Origin: a virus
Direction: 5' to 3' (one strand)
DNA length: 59,584 bases
IMG/VR virus record: IMGVR_UViG_3300027754_000102
Coordinates: 1 to 59,584 of that record
In this document: positions 23,344 to 30,830 of the stretch, piece by piece
How the letters are laid out: every line of letters begins with the position of its first letter
How positions within the stretch are numbered: the stretch's first letter is position 1
Notes under the pieces: model-generated
Seen by the model: only the letters and a program-made list of their open reading frames with translations
Told to the model about the DNA's origin: nothing
The model's database searches: none
Position numbers and translations under genes: made by a program

Positions 23344-23845
23344 TTTGAGTAACCGTCTGGCGTCGATTGAGGCCCTGCTGGAGGCCGGGCTGCCGGAGAG
23401 CCCAGAGGCCGAGGCGGATCTAGATCGTGCGCTAGCAGAGGAATTGGCGACCCGGGAGCTCGTGGAAAGTAAGGCCGAGGCCTACTGCGGGCTGATTAGC
23501 GAGATGGAGGCCTTAGCTGCGGTGCGGAAAACCGAGGCCGACCGCGTGGGCAAATTGGCCAAGGCGACGGCGGCCCAAGCCGAGCGCCTGCGGCAGGCCC
23601 TGAAGGAAGCGCTAATCCTCCTGGACGTGCGCAAGCTCTCGACTGACCGCTACCAGGTCAGCCTGCGCAAACCAGGCGGCAAGGCGCCGCTAGAGATCGA
23701 CGAGTTCATGGTTCCGACGGAGTTCGTGACCGTCGAGACCGTTACCAACCCGAACAAGGACCTGATCCGCCAGCGACTAGACGCTGGCGAGGTCCTTGAT
23801 TTTGCCCGCTACCTTCAGCGCCAGGACAGTTTGATTATTCGTTGA
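23327..23845 (+). CDS. Siphovirus Gp157-like protein
   Basis: This 172-aa protein has a long coiled-coil N-terminal part with ELVESKAEAYCGLISEMEAL and LAKATAAQAERLRQALKEAL, then LLDVRKLSTDRYQVSLRKP, the signature layout of Gp157 (PF05565). These proteins lie beside phage recombination ATPases and SSB genes, as here. Their exact role is not settled. Start is GTG 23327. Confidence 0.75.
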   Translation: MPSLFDLSNRLASIEALLEAGLPESPEAEADLDRALAEELATRELVESKAEAYCGLISEMEALAAVRKTEADRVGKLAKATAAQAERLRQALKEALILLDVRKLSTDRYQVSLRKPGGKAPLEIDEFMVPTEFVTVETVTNPNKDLIRQRLDAGEVLDFARYLQRQDSLIIR

Positions 23846-23882
23846 TTTTTTTCTTCCTACCACACCTAGGAGTTTTGTTCCG

Positions 23883-24842
23883 ATGTTTCAGAAAGCAACA
23901 CGACAGCAAGCCCGCCTCCGGCTGGGCATCACCGGCCCGAGCGGTTCCGGCAAGACCTACAGCGCCCTGCTGTTGGCCCGCGGCATTGGCGGCAAGATTG
24001 CCTGCATTGACACCGAGCAAGGCAGCGCCAGCCTATACGCGCATTTGTGCGACTTTGACACCTTGAACCTGGAACCACCGTACAGGCCCGAGCGGTTCAT
24101 TGAGGCCGTGAGGTCTGCTGAGGCGGCGGGCTACAACGTGCTGGTGATCGACAGCATCACCCACGAGTGGAACGGGTCGGGCGGGTGTTTGGAGCTGGTC
24201 GACGAGGTGGCCCGGGCCAAGTTCCGGGGCAACAACTGGTCAGCCTGGTCAGAGGTCACCCCGCGCCATCGGGCGTTTCTCGATGCCGTGCTGCATTCCA
24301 AAATGCACATCATCGTCACCCTGCGCAGCAAGACGGAAATGGCCCAGGTCGAGGACGGCGGGCGCAAAAAAGTCGTAAAGCTGGGCATGAAGTCTGAGCA
24401 GCGCGACGGGTTTGAGTACGAGCTCACGACGGTTTTGGATTTGAGCCACGACGGGCATTTTGCCACGGCCAGCAAAGACCGATCGGGCCTGTTTTCGGAC
24501 AAGGACCCCGAGCGGATCACCACCGAGACCGGCAAGCGCCTGCTCGCCTGGTTGAACAGCGGGGCGACCCCGACACCTGAAACCACCCCGGCACCTGTTC
24601 CCGTTCAGGTGATTGAGGCGGGGCCGGTCACAGTCAGCGACGCCAGCCTCAAATTGATGACCGGGTTAATCGTGCGCGCCAAAAACCTTGGCGTGATCGA
24701 CAACGGTGAGGCCTACCGCCAGCAGCTGCGCAGCACCTATCTGGTGCAGTCGGCAAGAGACTTGACCCAAGAGCAGGCCGACGAGGTGATCGCAGGCCTG
24801 AACGAATCTATCGCCGAACGCGAGGCCTTGGCAACGGCGTGA
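23883..24842 (+). CDS. RecA-like recombination ATPase, Sak4/AAA_24 type
   Basis: This 319-aa protein has a Walker A GPSGSGKT (residues 18-25), an acidic strand ACIDTEQGSA (40-49) and Walker B NVLVIDSITHEW (D90). Further on are HIIVTLRSKTEMAQ and KLGMKSEQRDGFEYEL, typical of phage AAA_24/Sak4 ATPases that work with SSB in single-strand annealing. After a Pro/Thr linker near residue 235 comes a separate helical C-terminal domain. Followed by an SSB-like gene, the usual pair. Confidence 0.85.
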   Translation: MFQKATRQQARLRLGITGPSGSGKTYSALLLARGIGGKIACIDTEQGSASLYAHLCDFDTLNLEPPYRPERFIEAVRSAEAAGYNVLVIDSITHEWNGSGGCLELVDEVARAKFRGNNWSAWSEVTPRHRAFLDAVLHSKMHIIVTLRSKTEMAQVEDGGRKKVVKLGMKSEQRDGFEYELTTVLDLSHDGHFATASKDRSGLFSDKDPERITTETGKRLLAWLNSGATPTPETTPAPVPVQVIEAGPVTVSDASLKLMTGLIVRAKNLGVIDNGEAYRQQLRSTYLVQSARDLTQEQADEVIAGLNESIAEREALATA

Positions 24843-24866
24843 CGATACCGGCCGCGGTGGCGCATG

Positions 24867-24887
24867 TCCGGGTTCGACTCCCGGACG
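24867..24887 (+). other. tRNA T-arm-like hairpin in an intergenic gap
   Basis: A perfect 7-bp stem (GTCCGGG/CCCGGAC) closes the loop TTCGACT, the consensus of a tRNA T-loop. The rest of a tRNA cannot be folded around it. It lies in the 89-bp gap between the ATPase stop and the SSB-like start; nothing else is seen in that gap. Confidence 0.5.
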
Positions 24888-24931
24888 GCTGGATGCCCGA
24901 GGTGGGCAGTTTGCTTTTTGAGGAGATGGCC

Positions 24932-25369
24932 ATGGATTTCGACTGGACACAGGACAACAACAAGCCGCAGCAACAGCAGCCCGAGCGCAAGGGCTTTGAG
25001 CCTTTGCCACCTGGTGAATATGCGGTCGTAATCAGCGACCAAAAGACCAAGCCAAACAAGGCCGGCACCGGGGAATATTTGGAGCTGACGCTGGTCATCG
25101 AGGACGGCGGTTTTCGTGGTCGCCGCATCTGGGACCGCCACAACCTGCGCCACGAAAAACCGAGCGTGGTCCAGATCGCCAGGGAGACTGTCGAGCGCGT
25201 CAAGGAGGCGACCGGCATCCAGGCCCGAAGCGCCGACGACCTGGTGGGCGGGCGCATGCGGGTGACCACGTTCAACGACGACTACGGGACCAAGGTCAGA
25301 AGTTACGCCCCGTTGAAGGCTAAGGCGGCGCCGAAGCCATCAAACCCTGATGACGACTTGCCATTCTGA
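24932..25369 (+). CDS. DUF669-like single-stranded DNA-binding protein
   Basis: I choose ATG 24932, six bases after GAGGAG, giving 145 aa. The core GFEPLPPGEYAVVISDQK and GTGEYLELTLVIEDGGFRGR matches the DUF669 family, an OB-fold-like phage protein. The C-terminus ends in acidic DDDLPF, like the protein-interaction tip of bacterial SSB. With the Sak4-like ATPase before it, it probably coats single-stranded DNA during phage recombination. Confidence 0.8.
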   Translation: MDFDWTQDNNKPQQQQPERKGFEPLPPGEYAVVISDQKTKPNKAGTGEYLELTLVIEDGGFRGRRIWDRHNLRHEKPSVVQIARETVERVKEATGIQARSADDLVGGRMRVTTFNDDYGTKVRSYAPLKAKAAPKPSNPDDDLPF

Positions 25370-25379
25370 GGAGTAAACC

Positions 25380-25730
25380 ATGCGACAAGCAGACCTATTT
25401 GGTGGCGGCGTGGACGCCTACGGGCACGTCACACCAGCAACAGGCAGTCAGCGGCGGGACGAGGCGGTCACACGGGTGGCCGCCCATGCGCCCGAGGGCT
25501 GGATTGAAGACGCGATCAACGCCATACGGCACGTCAGCTTGAACCGGCAGACGCTGACCAGCGATGACGTCTGGCCCTTAGTGGTGACGCCGCCGGAGCC
25601 CCGGGCGATGGGTGCGGCGTTTAGCGAGGCAGCCAGGAGGAAGATCATCCGCAAGACGGATCGGGTGGTGAACAGCACGAGGCCGGAGTGCCACAGCAGG
25701 CCGGTTGCAATCTGGGAGGTGATGGCATGA
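25380..25730 (+). CDS. Phage winged-helix-like DNA-binding protein
   Basis: This 116-aa protein contains LTSDDVWPLV, PPEPRAMGAAFSEAARRK and TDRVVNSTRPECHSRPVAIW, a pattern I know from many phage early regions without an assigned activity. It looks like a small winged helix. The start has a good site (TGAGGAGTAAACC). It overlaps the next gene by four bases. Confidence 0.65.
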   Translation: MRQADLFGGGVDAYGHVTPATGSQRRDEAVTRVAAHAPEGWIEDAINAIRHVSLNRQTLTSDDVWPLVVTPPEPRAMGAAFSEAARRKIIRKTDRVVNSTRPECHSRPVAIWEVMA

Positions 25731-25975
25731 GCGAACAAGCAGAGCGGGTGGAAATGAGCGAGGTCGGGCAGATGCTGCTGCGGGGCCACGCCCCGGCTGA
25801 GTGGTCTGGTAGCGACCGCAACCAGCAGATCGTGCAGGCGATCCGGGAGGTGTTCGACCAGGGCCGGCCTGTGTGTTTGACCTCGGTGGCGGAGCACCTG
25901 CGGAAGAAGAGTTTGCTGGAGGCGGTGGGGAGTTATCCGTATTTGACGGAGTTGTGGGAACTGGCGGTTGAGTGA
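25727..25975 (+). CDS. DnaB N-terminal-domain-like small protein
   Basis: This 82-aa protein ends with VAEHLRKKSLLEAVGSYPYL and TELWELAVE, close to the DnaB helicase N-terminal pattern 'L....LE.vGG..YL..L'. No helicase ATPase domain follows; the next gene is an AT-rich HNH endonuclease. It may be a stand-alone regulator binding the host helicase or primase, or the remains of a DnaB gene split by the HNH insertion. Confidence 0.55.
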   Translation: MSEQAERVEMSEVGQMLLRGHAPAEWSGSDRNQQIVQAIREVFDQGRPVCLTSVAEHLRKKSLLEAVGSYPYLTELWELAVE

Positions 25976-26004
25976 ACTGAAACAACAAGCAGGGAGGTGA
26001 TGGT

Positions 26005-26979
26005 ATGGGTCAGGGATGTTTTGCGTTTTACAACGATCAGAAGTTGCAGTTTGAGACGTCGTCGACGGTTGGCCAGCACAGTGCAACCTACACTGGCATT
26101 TTGTCGGCGAACGGCCTAGAGACGACCAGCACCAGGTCAGACGGCCTGTGGGGGTGGGGCGACGGGGTACTGACAGATCCGGCCAAGCCGGCAGGGAAAT
26201 GGGCCGAGCTGGAGGAGTGGATACGGTTTCATTTATTGGCCCAAAACTTTTACTACAGGGCCGACAAAAAGGAGTTGCAGGACTATTTTAATAATCGAAC
26301 TAACAAGAGAACAGCAGATATAGTTCCGGGAGGTTTTTTAGGTGAAAGGGAAAATAGAGATTCTTTACATATATGTATTCCAAGTGAGATAATACGTAGA
26401 CTTTTTATACCTATTTGCCATTCTCAAAGAGAATTGTCTTATGGCTATACAGTTGGGACTCACATTGCTTTGCTAAAAATTTATCGAGATTACGATAGCA
26501 TAAAGCTGCCGATTATTGATCACATGAATGGTAATCCATATTGTAATTTACCTTCAAACCTAAGGCCTGTTACTTCGCAGCAAAATAGCATCAATAAATC
26601 TAAAGGGCCCTGGGCTGTGCCTGGTGTTAACTTTAATAAACGCGATAGAAGATGGGTTGGATATATTTTTGGTAAAGGGAAATATTTTCAAGAAGAGATA
26701 GACGCAATTGATTTTCGTCGAACTTTACTTAGTGAAGTTATAGCCGAAGGACGTCTTGAAATACACGACCTCTGGGCCTTTAACAAACGTGTCGAAGCCG
26801 TTTTTGCCTATCGCAAAGCTGAAAACGTAGACGCATTTAACCGCAAGATACTTGCCTATCACAGCCCAGCTAAATCGATCAACCCATCGGCCGCGGTGAC
26901 CTATTTCTTGCCAGCAATTGAGCCCATCAGGCCACGGTCAAATACCCTCTGGTATCGGTTATCCATGCCCGCAATTTGA
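26005..26979 (+). CDS. HNH homing endonuclease-like protein, AT-rich
   Basis: This 324-aa protein has an HNH motif PIIDHMNGNPYCNL followed by PSNLRPVTSQQNSINKSKG, typical of HNH proteins with an AP2-like DNA-binding end (KRDRRWVGYIFGKGKYFQEE). The segment from about 26270 to 26960 is much more AT-rich than its surroundings, a sign of recent transfer, while the first 85 codons are GC-rich and may be phage sequence captured at insertion. It interrupts the replication operon between the DnaB-like fragment and the initiator. Confidence 0.8.
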   Translation: MGQGCFAFYNDQKLQFETSSTVGQHSATYTGILSANGLETTSTRSDGLWGWGDGVLTDPAKPAGKWAELEEWIRFHLLAQNFYYRADKKELQDYFNNRTNKRTADIVPGGFLGERENRDSLHICIPSEIIRRLFIPICHSQRELSYGYTVGTHIALLKIYRDYDSIKLPIIDHMNGNPYCNLPSNLRPVTSQQNSINKSKGPWAVPGVNFNKRDRRWVGYIFGKGKYFQEEIDAIDFRRTLLSEVIAEGRLEIHDLWAFNKRVEAVFAYRKAENVDAFNRKILAYHSPAKSINPSAAVTYFLPAIEPIRPRSNTLWYRLSMPAI

Positions 26980-27022
26980 TTAGCCACCGTGACGCAATCA
27001 TGACGCAATTAGGACGCAATGC

Positions 27023-27937
27023 ATGAAGCTCAACACCATCCAGCACCCGAAAATCCTACGCCTCCGCCGGCGCTTATCCGTGCCCACTTGGGGCGCCGTC
27101 GGCGTGCTGGAAAGCCTCTGGCACCTGACCGCAACCCACGCCAAGGACGGCGCCATCGGTCGCATTTTCACCAACGAGGACATCGCCAACAGCATCGGCT
27201 GGGAGGGCGACCCAGACCACCTAATCGACGCCCTCGTGGCCTCCGGCTGGCTGGATGTTTGCGCTAGCAATCGTCTAATCGTGCATGACTGGAGCGATCA
27301 TTGCCCCGATTTTGTGCGGGGAAATTTAGCCCGTCAGAAGGTAGATTTTGCGGTTGCAACCACAAACAGCGCACCAGTAACACCAGTACCCTACTCCAGT
27401 ACCGTACTCCAGTACGCTACTCCAGTACCCTACTCAAGTACCGTACATGAGTCGCCTACTCCAAGACCAAGACCTAAACCAATACCAATACCAAGCCAAG
27501 ACCCAGAAGATAAAGTCAGTGTCGAGTTGCCCGAAGCGGTCAACCCGCCCCCCGACGCCGTCGCCGAGTTTCCTTGCCAAGGTCTTCGGCAGGTCTGGCA
27601 CCTGACCACGGGCCAAGTCGCCGACTGGCAGGCCAGCTACCCGGGGCTGGACATTGACGCCGAGTGCCGGAAGGCCTTGGCGTGGGTGAAGGCCAACCCA
27701 CGGAAGAAGCGCACCCACGGCGGCATGCCGAAGTTTTTGGTCAACTGGTTCAACCGCGCCACCGACCGACCGGGCCCTGCCCCGCCCCGGTCCTTCTACC
27801 AACCCCGCAGCGCCACCCCGTCGCCGACGGTGACCGAGCGCATGGGCGCCGACGTGGTCGGTATGCTGTTTGGCCAGCACCAGGCAGCGACCCAACCGAT
27901 GACCCCGACGCTGGAGCTGGAGGTGCGACATGGGTGA
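27023..27937 (+). CDS. Replication initiator (lambda O / DnaD-like)
   Basis: This 304-aa protein has a winged-helix N-terminal part (RRLSVPTWGAVGVLESLWHL, then FTNEDIANSIGWEGD), a Pro/Thr-rich middle (about residues 120-175) encoded by DNA repeats, and a C-terminal block WQASYPGLDIDAECRKALAW with GGMPKFLVNWFNRA, typical of phage primosome/initiator proteins. The iterons inside its gene copy the lambda O-ori layout. It overlaps the next gene, a probable helicase loader. Confidence 0.75.
   Translation: MKLNTIQHPKILRLRRRLSVPTWGAVGVLESLWHLTATHAKDGAIGRIFTNEDIANSIGWEGDPDHLIDALVASGWLDVCASNRLIVHDWSDHCPDFVRGNLARQKVDFAVATTNSAPVTPVPYSSTVLQYATPVPYSSTVHESPTPRPRPKPIPIPSQDPEDKVSVELPEAVNPPPDAVAEFPCQGLRQVWHLTTGQVADWQASYPGLDIDAECRKALAWVKANPRKKRTHGGMPKFLVNWFNRATDRPGPAPPRSFYQPRSATPSPTVTERMGADVVGMLFGQHQAATQPMTPTLELEVRHG
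27383..27447 (+). repeat. 13-bp iterons, candidate replication origin
   Basis: Five tandem 13-mers: CCAGTACCCTACT (27383), CCAGTACCGTACT (27396), CCAGTACGCTACT (27409), CCAGTACCCTACT (27422) and a degenerate CAAGTACCGTACA (27435). The unit length is not a multiple of three, so selection acts on DNA rather than protein. An A-rich, AT-richer stretch follows (about 27455-27520), as in lambda ori within gene O. Confidence 0.75.
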
Positions 27938-28577
27938 GATGCTTCCGGCCCGGCTGGCCTCGGTGCCCTGGGTGAATTTGTTTCAGGCCTTGTTCGGTGC
28001 CAACAGCGCCGACTGGGCAAAAACGCTGGCGACCTGGTCGTTGTTGTTCGACGCCGAGGGCCGCAGCAACTCCGAGCTGGTCTCGGCTGTTCAGGCCATC
28101 AGCCGGCACAGCCCGATCCCGCAATGGCCGACGCAATTCCTTGACGCCTTGCGCAGCGAGCTCCGGCAGCAGGACCTGTCCATGCGACAGGCAACCGAGG
28201 CCCGGCGCCTGGAGGAATCCGAACGCCCGCCCCGTTGCCAGACCTGCTCCGACTTCGGCTGGATCTGCGGCCTACCGCACCTCGAAACCGTCCGCGGCCC
28301 GGAGTGGCTCGAACCCCGATGGACCTGCGCGGTGACCTGCCAGTGCGAAGCCGGCTGCAGGGTTTTTGCTGGCTGGGGCCAGCGACAGCCCGAGCCCAAG
28401 CCGGTGATGAGTATTTACACCTACACCAAGCAAAACCCGCACTATCAGGTGCAGATGGATCTGCGCAAACTGGAGGTCACGGCAAAGGTGCAAACCTACG
28501 AGCAGGAGAAGGGCCCGGCCGAATGGCGGGCGACGGTTGAAGGCATCCTGAAACGCTACGGCAACCAAGCTAAATGA
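27930..28577 (+). CDS. Zinc-binding replication protein, probable helicase loader
   Basis: This 215-aa protein overlaps the initiator stop. An N-terminal helical part (FQALFGANSADWAKTLATWS) is followed by a Cys cluster CQTCSDFGWIC (about residue 102) and CAVTCQCEAGC (about 131), enough for one or two zinc sites, then a charged C-terminus. The order initiator then this gene parallels lambda O-P, so a helicase-loader role is plausible. The family is not recognised with certainty. Confidence 0.6.
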   Translation: MGEMLPARLASVPWVNLFQALFGANSADWAKTLATWSLLFDAEGRSNSELVSAVQAISRHSPIPQWPTQFLDALRSELRQQDLSMRQATEARRLEESERPPRCQTCSDFGWICGLPHLETVRGPEWLEPRWTCAVTCQCEAGCRVFAGWGQRQPEPKPVMSIYTYTKQNPHYQVQMDLRKLEVTAKVQTYEQEKGPAEWRATVEGILKRYGNQAK

Positions 28578-28746
28578 CTTTTTTCCGCACTATTTTTGAT
28601 CGCTAAACCAGCTGCCAGCAACGACTTACGCACAATGGCGAATTTTTAATAATTAAATTCTGTTATTTTTTCGCTAATCCGGCGTGGGGTGTTTGATCGG
28701 CCCGAGGTCACGCCACCTTTGGCCCTTGTTCAGGACGAACCTTTGC
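28578..28746. other. AT-rich intergenic stretch
   Basis: No gene is seen. It holds T-runs (CTTTTTTCC, ATTTTTGATC) and the AT-rich element TTTTTAATAATTAAATTC at about 28644-28661, unlike the GC-rich flanks. It may be a promoter region for the secreted protein or a DNA-unwinding site; no clear -35/-10 pair or stable hairpin was found. Confidence 0.4.
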
Positions 28747-29100
28747 ATGCGTTATTTCACCGCTTTTGCCCTGACCATCGCCGCGGCCACCTTGGCCAAC
28801 GCTGGACCGTTTCACCGTCGTGGATCGGTCGCCACCTTCTGCACGACTGGCGCCAGCCAGCAGACGGCGACGGCCAAGCCCGCAGGTGGCACCAGCACCG
28901 CCCAAGGCGTGGCGATCCTGATCGTGCAGACCGGCCGCTTCCGCCATTTCGGCGGCTACAACGGCTACGAGGGAATTGGCATGGGCGCCACCCAGGCACA
29001 GGCCGAAGCCAACTGCTGTTTCCGCAATCGCCTGCTGCCACGTGAACGAGGATTTGCGCAGATGGCCTCGGGCCTCTGGGTCTGCGTCTGCCGCTACTGA
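28747..29100 (+). CDS. Secreted Cys-containing small protein
   Basis: This 117-aa protein has a clear signal peptide (MRYFTAFALTIAAATLANA, cleavage after ANA). The mature part contains GYEGIGMGATQAQAEANCCF and ends WVCVCRY. I recall similar 'YEG.G....A...CC' patterns in planctomycete secreted proteins. As the only gene of this operon segment with an export signal, it could act in the periplasm or at the surface of the infected cell or lysogen, but no function is known. I chose ATG 28747 because it gives the signal peptide. Confidence 0.65.
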   Translation: MRYFTAFALTIAAATLANAGPFHRRGSVATFCTTGASQQTATAKPAGGTSTAQGVAILIVQTGRFRHFGGYNGYEGIGMGATQAQAEANCCFRNRLLPRERGFAQMASGLWVCVCRY

Positions 29101-29176
29101 GAGTCACCACCTTCTTCCAATACCCGTGACGCCTTGTTGAAACACCACCGGGCGAAAGCTGGCCAGCCAAAGCAGG

Positions 29177-29308
29177 ATGCCGTTGATCGGCGACGAGGGT
29201 GAGGCGGTACCCCCTCAGGTGGTTTTGAGCGCCAGGAGGGCGGCCCGGTCGGCGTGCTGCGGGTGTGGCAGACGCCGGCCGGATTTTCAGGAGAAACGAC
29301 CTAGATGA
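29177..29308 (+). CDS. Possible small Cys/Arg-rich peptide
   Basis: A 43-aa frame whose TGA overlaps the ATG of the next gene (ATGA). It contains CCGCGRRR and is basic. Coupling to the next gene is the main support; there is no well-spaced ribosome site. The preceding 76 bp (29101-29176) show nothing else. Confidence 0.3.
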   Translation: MPLIGDEGEAVPPQVVLSARRAARSACCGCGRRRPDFQEKRPR

Positions 29309-29628
29309 TTCAGCGCTGCGAGCCCGAACAAGCAGAGATGGAACCGATCATCGACGAGCACGGTCAGGAGCTGTGGCTCCCCGCTGACCTAGTGCTCGTC
29401 GTCTGTTCGCTTTGCAGTCGGTTCTGCACCCGTAACGTGCCCCTGTGGTGCCGGGACGTCGTGCGAATGTACGAGCGCCACCGGATGCTTGGCGAGCTGG
29501 CAGCACGACCCACCAACGAGGGCCGGCCGCAGTGTCGGGAGTGTTTGGCGGTCAACAGTTTGAAACCGAGCGTGGCAGCCCACCAGAGGCGGATGACGGT
29601 TGCGGACTATCGGAGGGCGAAGGAGTGA
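29305..29628 (+). CDS. Zinc-binding hypothetical protein
   Basis: This 107-aa protein has CSLCSRFC (about residue 34), a lone Cys in LWCRD and CRECLAVNS (about residue 77), consistent with a zinc site. It is overlapped at both ends by small frames (ATGA before, GTGA after), so it is translated as part of a coupled series. No family recognised. Confidence 0.6.
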   Translation: MIQRCEPEQAEMEPIIDEHGQELWLPADLVLVVCSLCSRFCTRNVPLWCRDVVRMYERHRMLGELAARPTNEGRPQCRECLAVNSLKPSVAAHQRRMTVADYRRAKE

Positions 29629-29807
29629 ACCAGGACAAGACCAGCGGCTGGAACCGCGCCAGCTACTACACCGAGCACGGCACCCTGACCTGGTTCTGGT
29701 TTGAGCATCCTTGGACGGCGACCACGACGGCGTGGGTGACCAGTCCAAGTGAGCTAATGAATTTTCTGGGAAGGCTAAAAACTAGCGGAAAAAATACGGA
29801 ACGATAG
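29625..29807 (+). CDS. Small aromatic-rich protein
   Basis: A 60-aa frame with GTG start overlapping the previous stop (GTGA) and AAGGA before it. It has an aromatic segment LTWFWFEHPWTATTTAW and a basic end. No known family; it may be membrane-associated. Confidence 0.45.
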   Translation: MNQDKTSGWNRASYYTEHGTLTWFWFEHPWTATTTAWVTSPSELMNFLGRLKTSGKNTER

Positions 29808-29812
29808 CACCT

Positions 29813-30508
29813 ATGGCTTTGGACCCGATGACCCCGGAGCAGCAGCGCATGGTCGAGGACAACCTAGCGCTGGCCCACTACGAGGTCCGCAAATATCGGG
29901 CGCCGTTGGGCATGGATTACGAGGACTGGCTGGGCGAGTGCTTGGTGCTGCTGGTGCAGGCCGTGCGGTATTACGAGCCGCAGAAGGGCACGCTGTTGAC
30001 CCTGATGGACCGACTTGTCTACCTGCGGCGCATGGACCTGAAACGGCAACGGCAGAGCATTAAACGGAAGACGCATTACGACGCGGTTTCCCTAGACCAG
30101 ATGGCCGACGACAACACCCTAGGCGAGCAGGTACTGGTCGACCACGACAGGGCGCCGCACCTGGTCGAGGTCCGGGAGGTGGTCGACTTGGTGCTGTCTC
30201 GAATGTCACCACAGGCCGTGCAGATTTTCCGGCTACTGGCTAAGGACATGACCAACCGGGAGGCGGCGAGAACCCTCGGCATTTGTCGCAGTCGGGTCTG
30301 CGACATTTTAATGCTGGCCCGAGGCATCGCAGCCCAGCAATACCCCGACGAGGTTATGCACAACACGTCATGCCCCGACTGCGGTACACCGCAGACGACA
30401 TGGGCCGAAGACGACAGGCCAAGACTGTGCAGGCCCTGTGCCGATCTGCGGGTCCGAGAAATCAAGCAGCGCTACTACCGACGACGCAAACAGGAGGCCA
30501 AGGCGTGA
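29813..30508 (+). CDS. Sigma-70-like factor with C-terminal zinc ribbon
   Basis: This 231-aa protein has a region 2-like part (LALAHYEVRKYRAPLGMDYE to YYEPQKGTLLTLMDRLVYLR), a short linker, a region 4-like HTH (DMTNREAARTLGICRSRVCD) and an added zinc ribbon (CPDCGTPQ and CRPC, about residues 190-215). Phage sigma factors redirect host RNA polymerase, usually to later genes. A second sigma-like protein lies at 39826. The zinc extension is unusual. It could instead be a region-2/4 protein without sigma activity. Confidence 0.7.
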   Translation: MALDPMTPEQQRMVEDNLALAHYEVRKYRAPLGMDYEDWLGECLVLLVQAVRYYEPQKGTLLTLMDRLVYLRRMDLKRQRQSIKRKTHYDAVSLDQMADDNTLGEQVLVDHDRAPHLVEVREVVDLVLSRMSPQAVQIFRLLAKDMTNREAARTLGICRSRVCDILMLARGIAAQQYPDEVMHNTSCPDCGTPQTTWAEDDRPRLCRPCADLRVREIKQRYYRRRKQEAKA

Positions 30509-30582
30509 AGCAAGAACCAGTGATTGAGAAATGGCCGCACCCGCATCTGACCTGGCCTGCCTGGTGCGGGGTGCAGGCATGA
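30505..30582 (+). CDS. Possible 25-residue coupled peptide
   Basis: A GTG start overlaps the sigma stop and its TGA overlaps the next ATG. The peptide is Trp/Pro-rich (EKWPHPHLTWPAWCG). The region of overlapping tiny frames suggests coupling, but a short leader without product function is equally possible. Confidence 0.3.
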   Translation: MKQEPVIEKWPHPHLTWPAWCGVQA

Positions 30583-30830
30583 GCGACCGCAGAAGTAAAT
30601 TGCCCATCAACATTGATGAAATTAAAAAAGTGCTAATCGTTGATAACGACTTGCCTAGCAGGCTTCGATGGGCGCCCGGCTACGGTGGATTTGGCGGCAA
30701 GGCTGCTGGCCATTTGAATCAGTTGGGCTATTGGACAGTGCGAGTAAAAAAACGTTTATTTTATGCCCATCGAATTGTCAAAGCACTAACGACGGGCAAA
30801 GACCCCGGGCAAAGTATGGTGCGTCGTTGA
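30579..30830 (+). pseudogene. Truncated HNH/AP2-type endonuclease remnant
   Basis: This 83-aa product has the pattern that precedes the HNH motif in phage homing endonucleases: RLRWAPGYGGFGGKAAGHLN, QLGYWTVRVKKRLFYAHRIV, ALTTGKDPGQ. The expected DH-dGN nuclease motif is missing because the frame stops 30 bases later. It may still be translated and couples to the TGT-like gene by a TTGA overlap. I read it as the relic of an inserted homing gene. Confidence 0.6.

Noticed and set aside
24839-24931. Upstream start of the SSB-like protein at 24839
   Set aside because: The extra 31 residues do not fit the DUF669 family and cover the T-arm-like hairpin; ATG 24932 has a well-spaced GAGGAG.
27383-27447. 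Short CRISPR-like array
   Set aside because: Units are 13 bp in direct tandem without spacers and lie within a coding gene; they fit iterons.
30668-30826. N-terminal extension of the TGT-like protein to 30668
   Set aside because: It overlaps the HNH remnant in another frame; relatives I recall begin at the (M)I.YHG motif, which is at TTG 30827.
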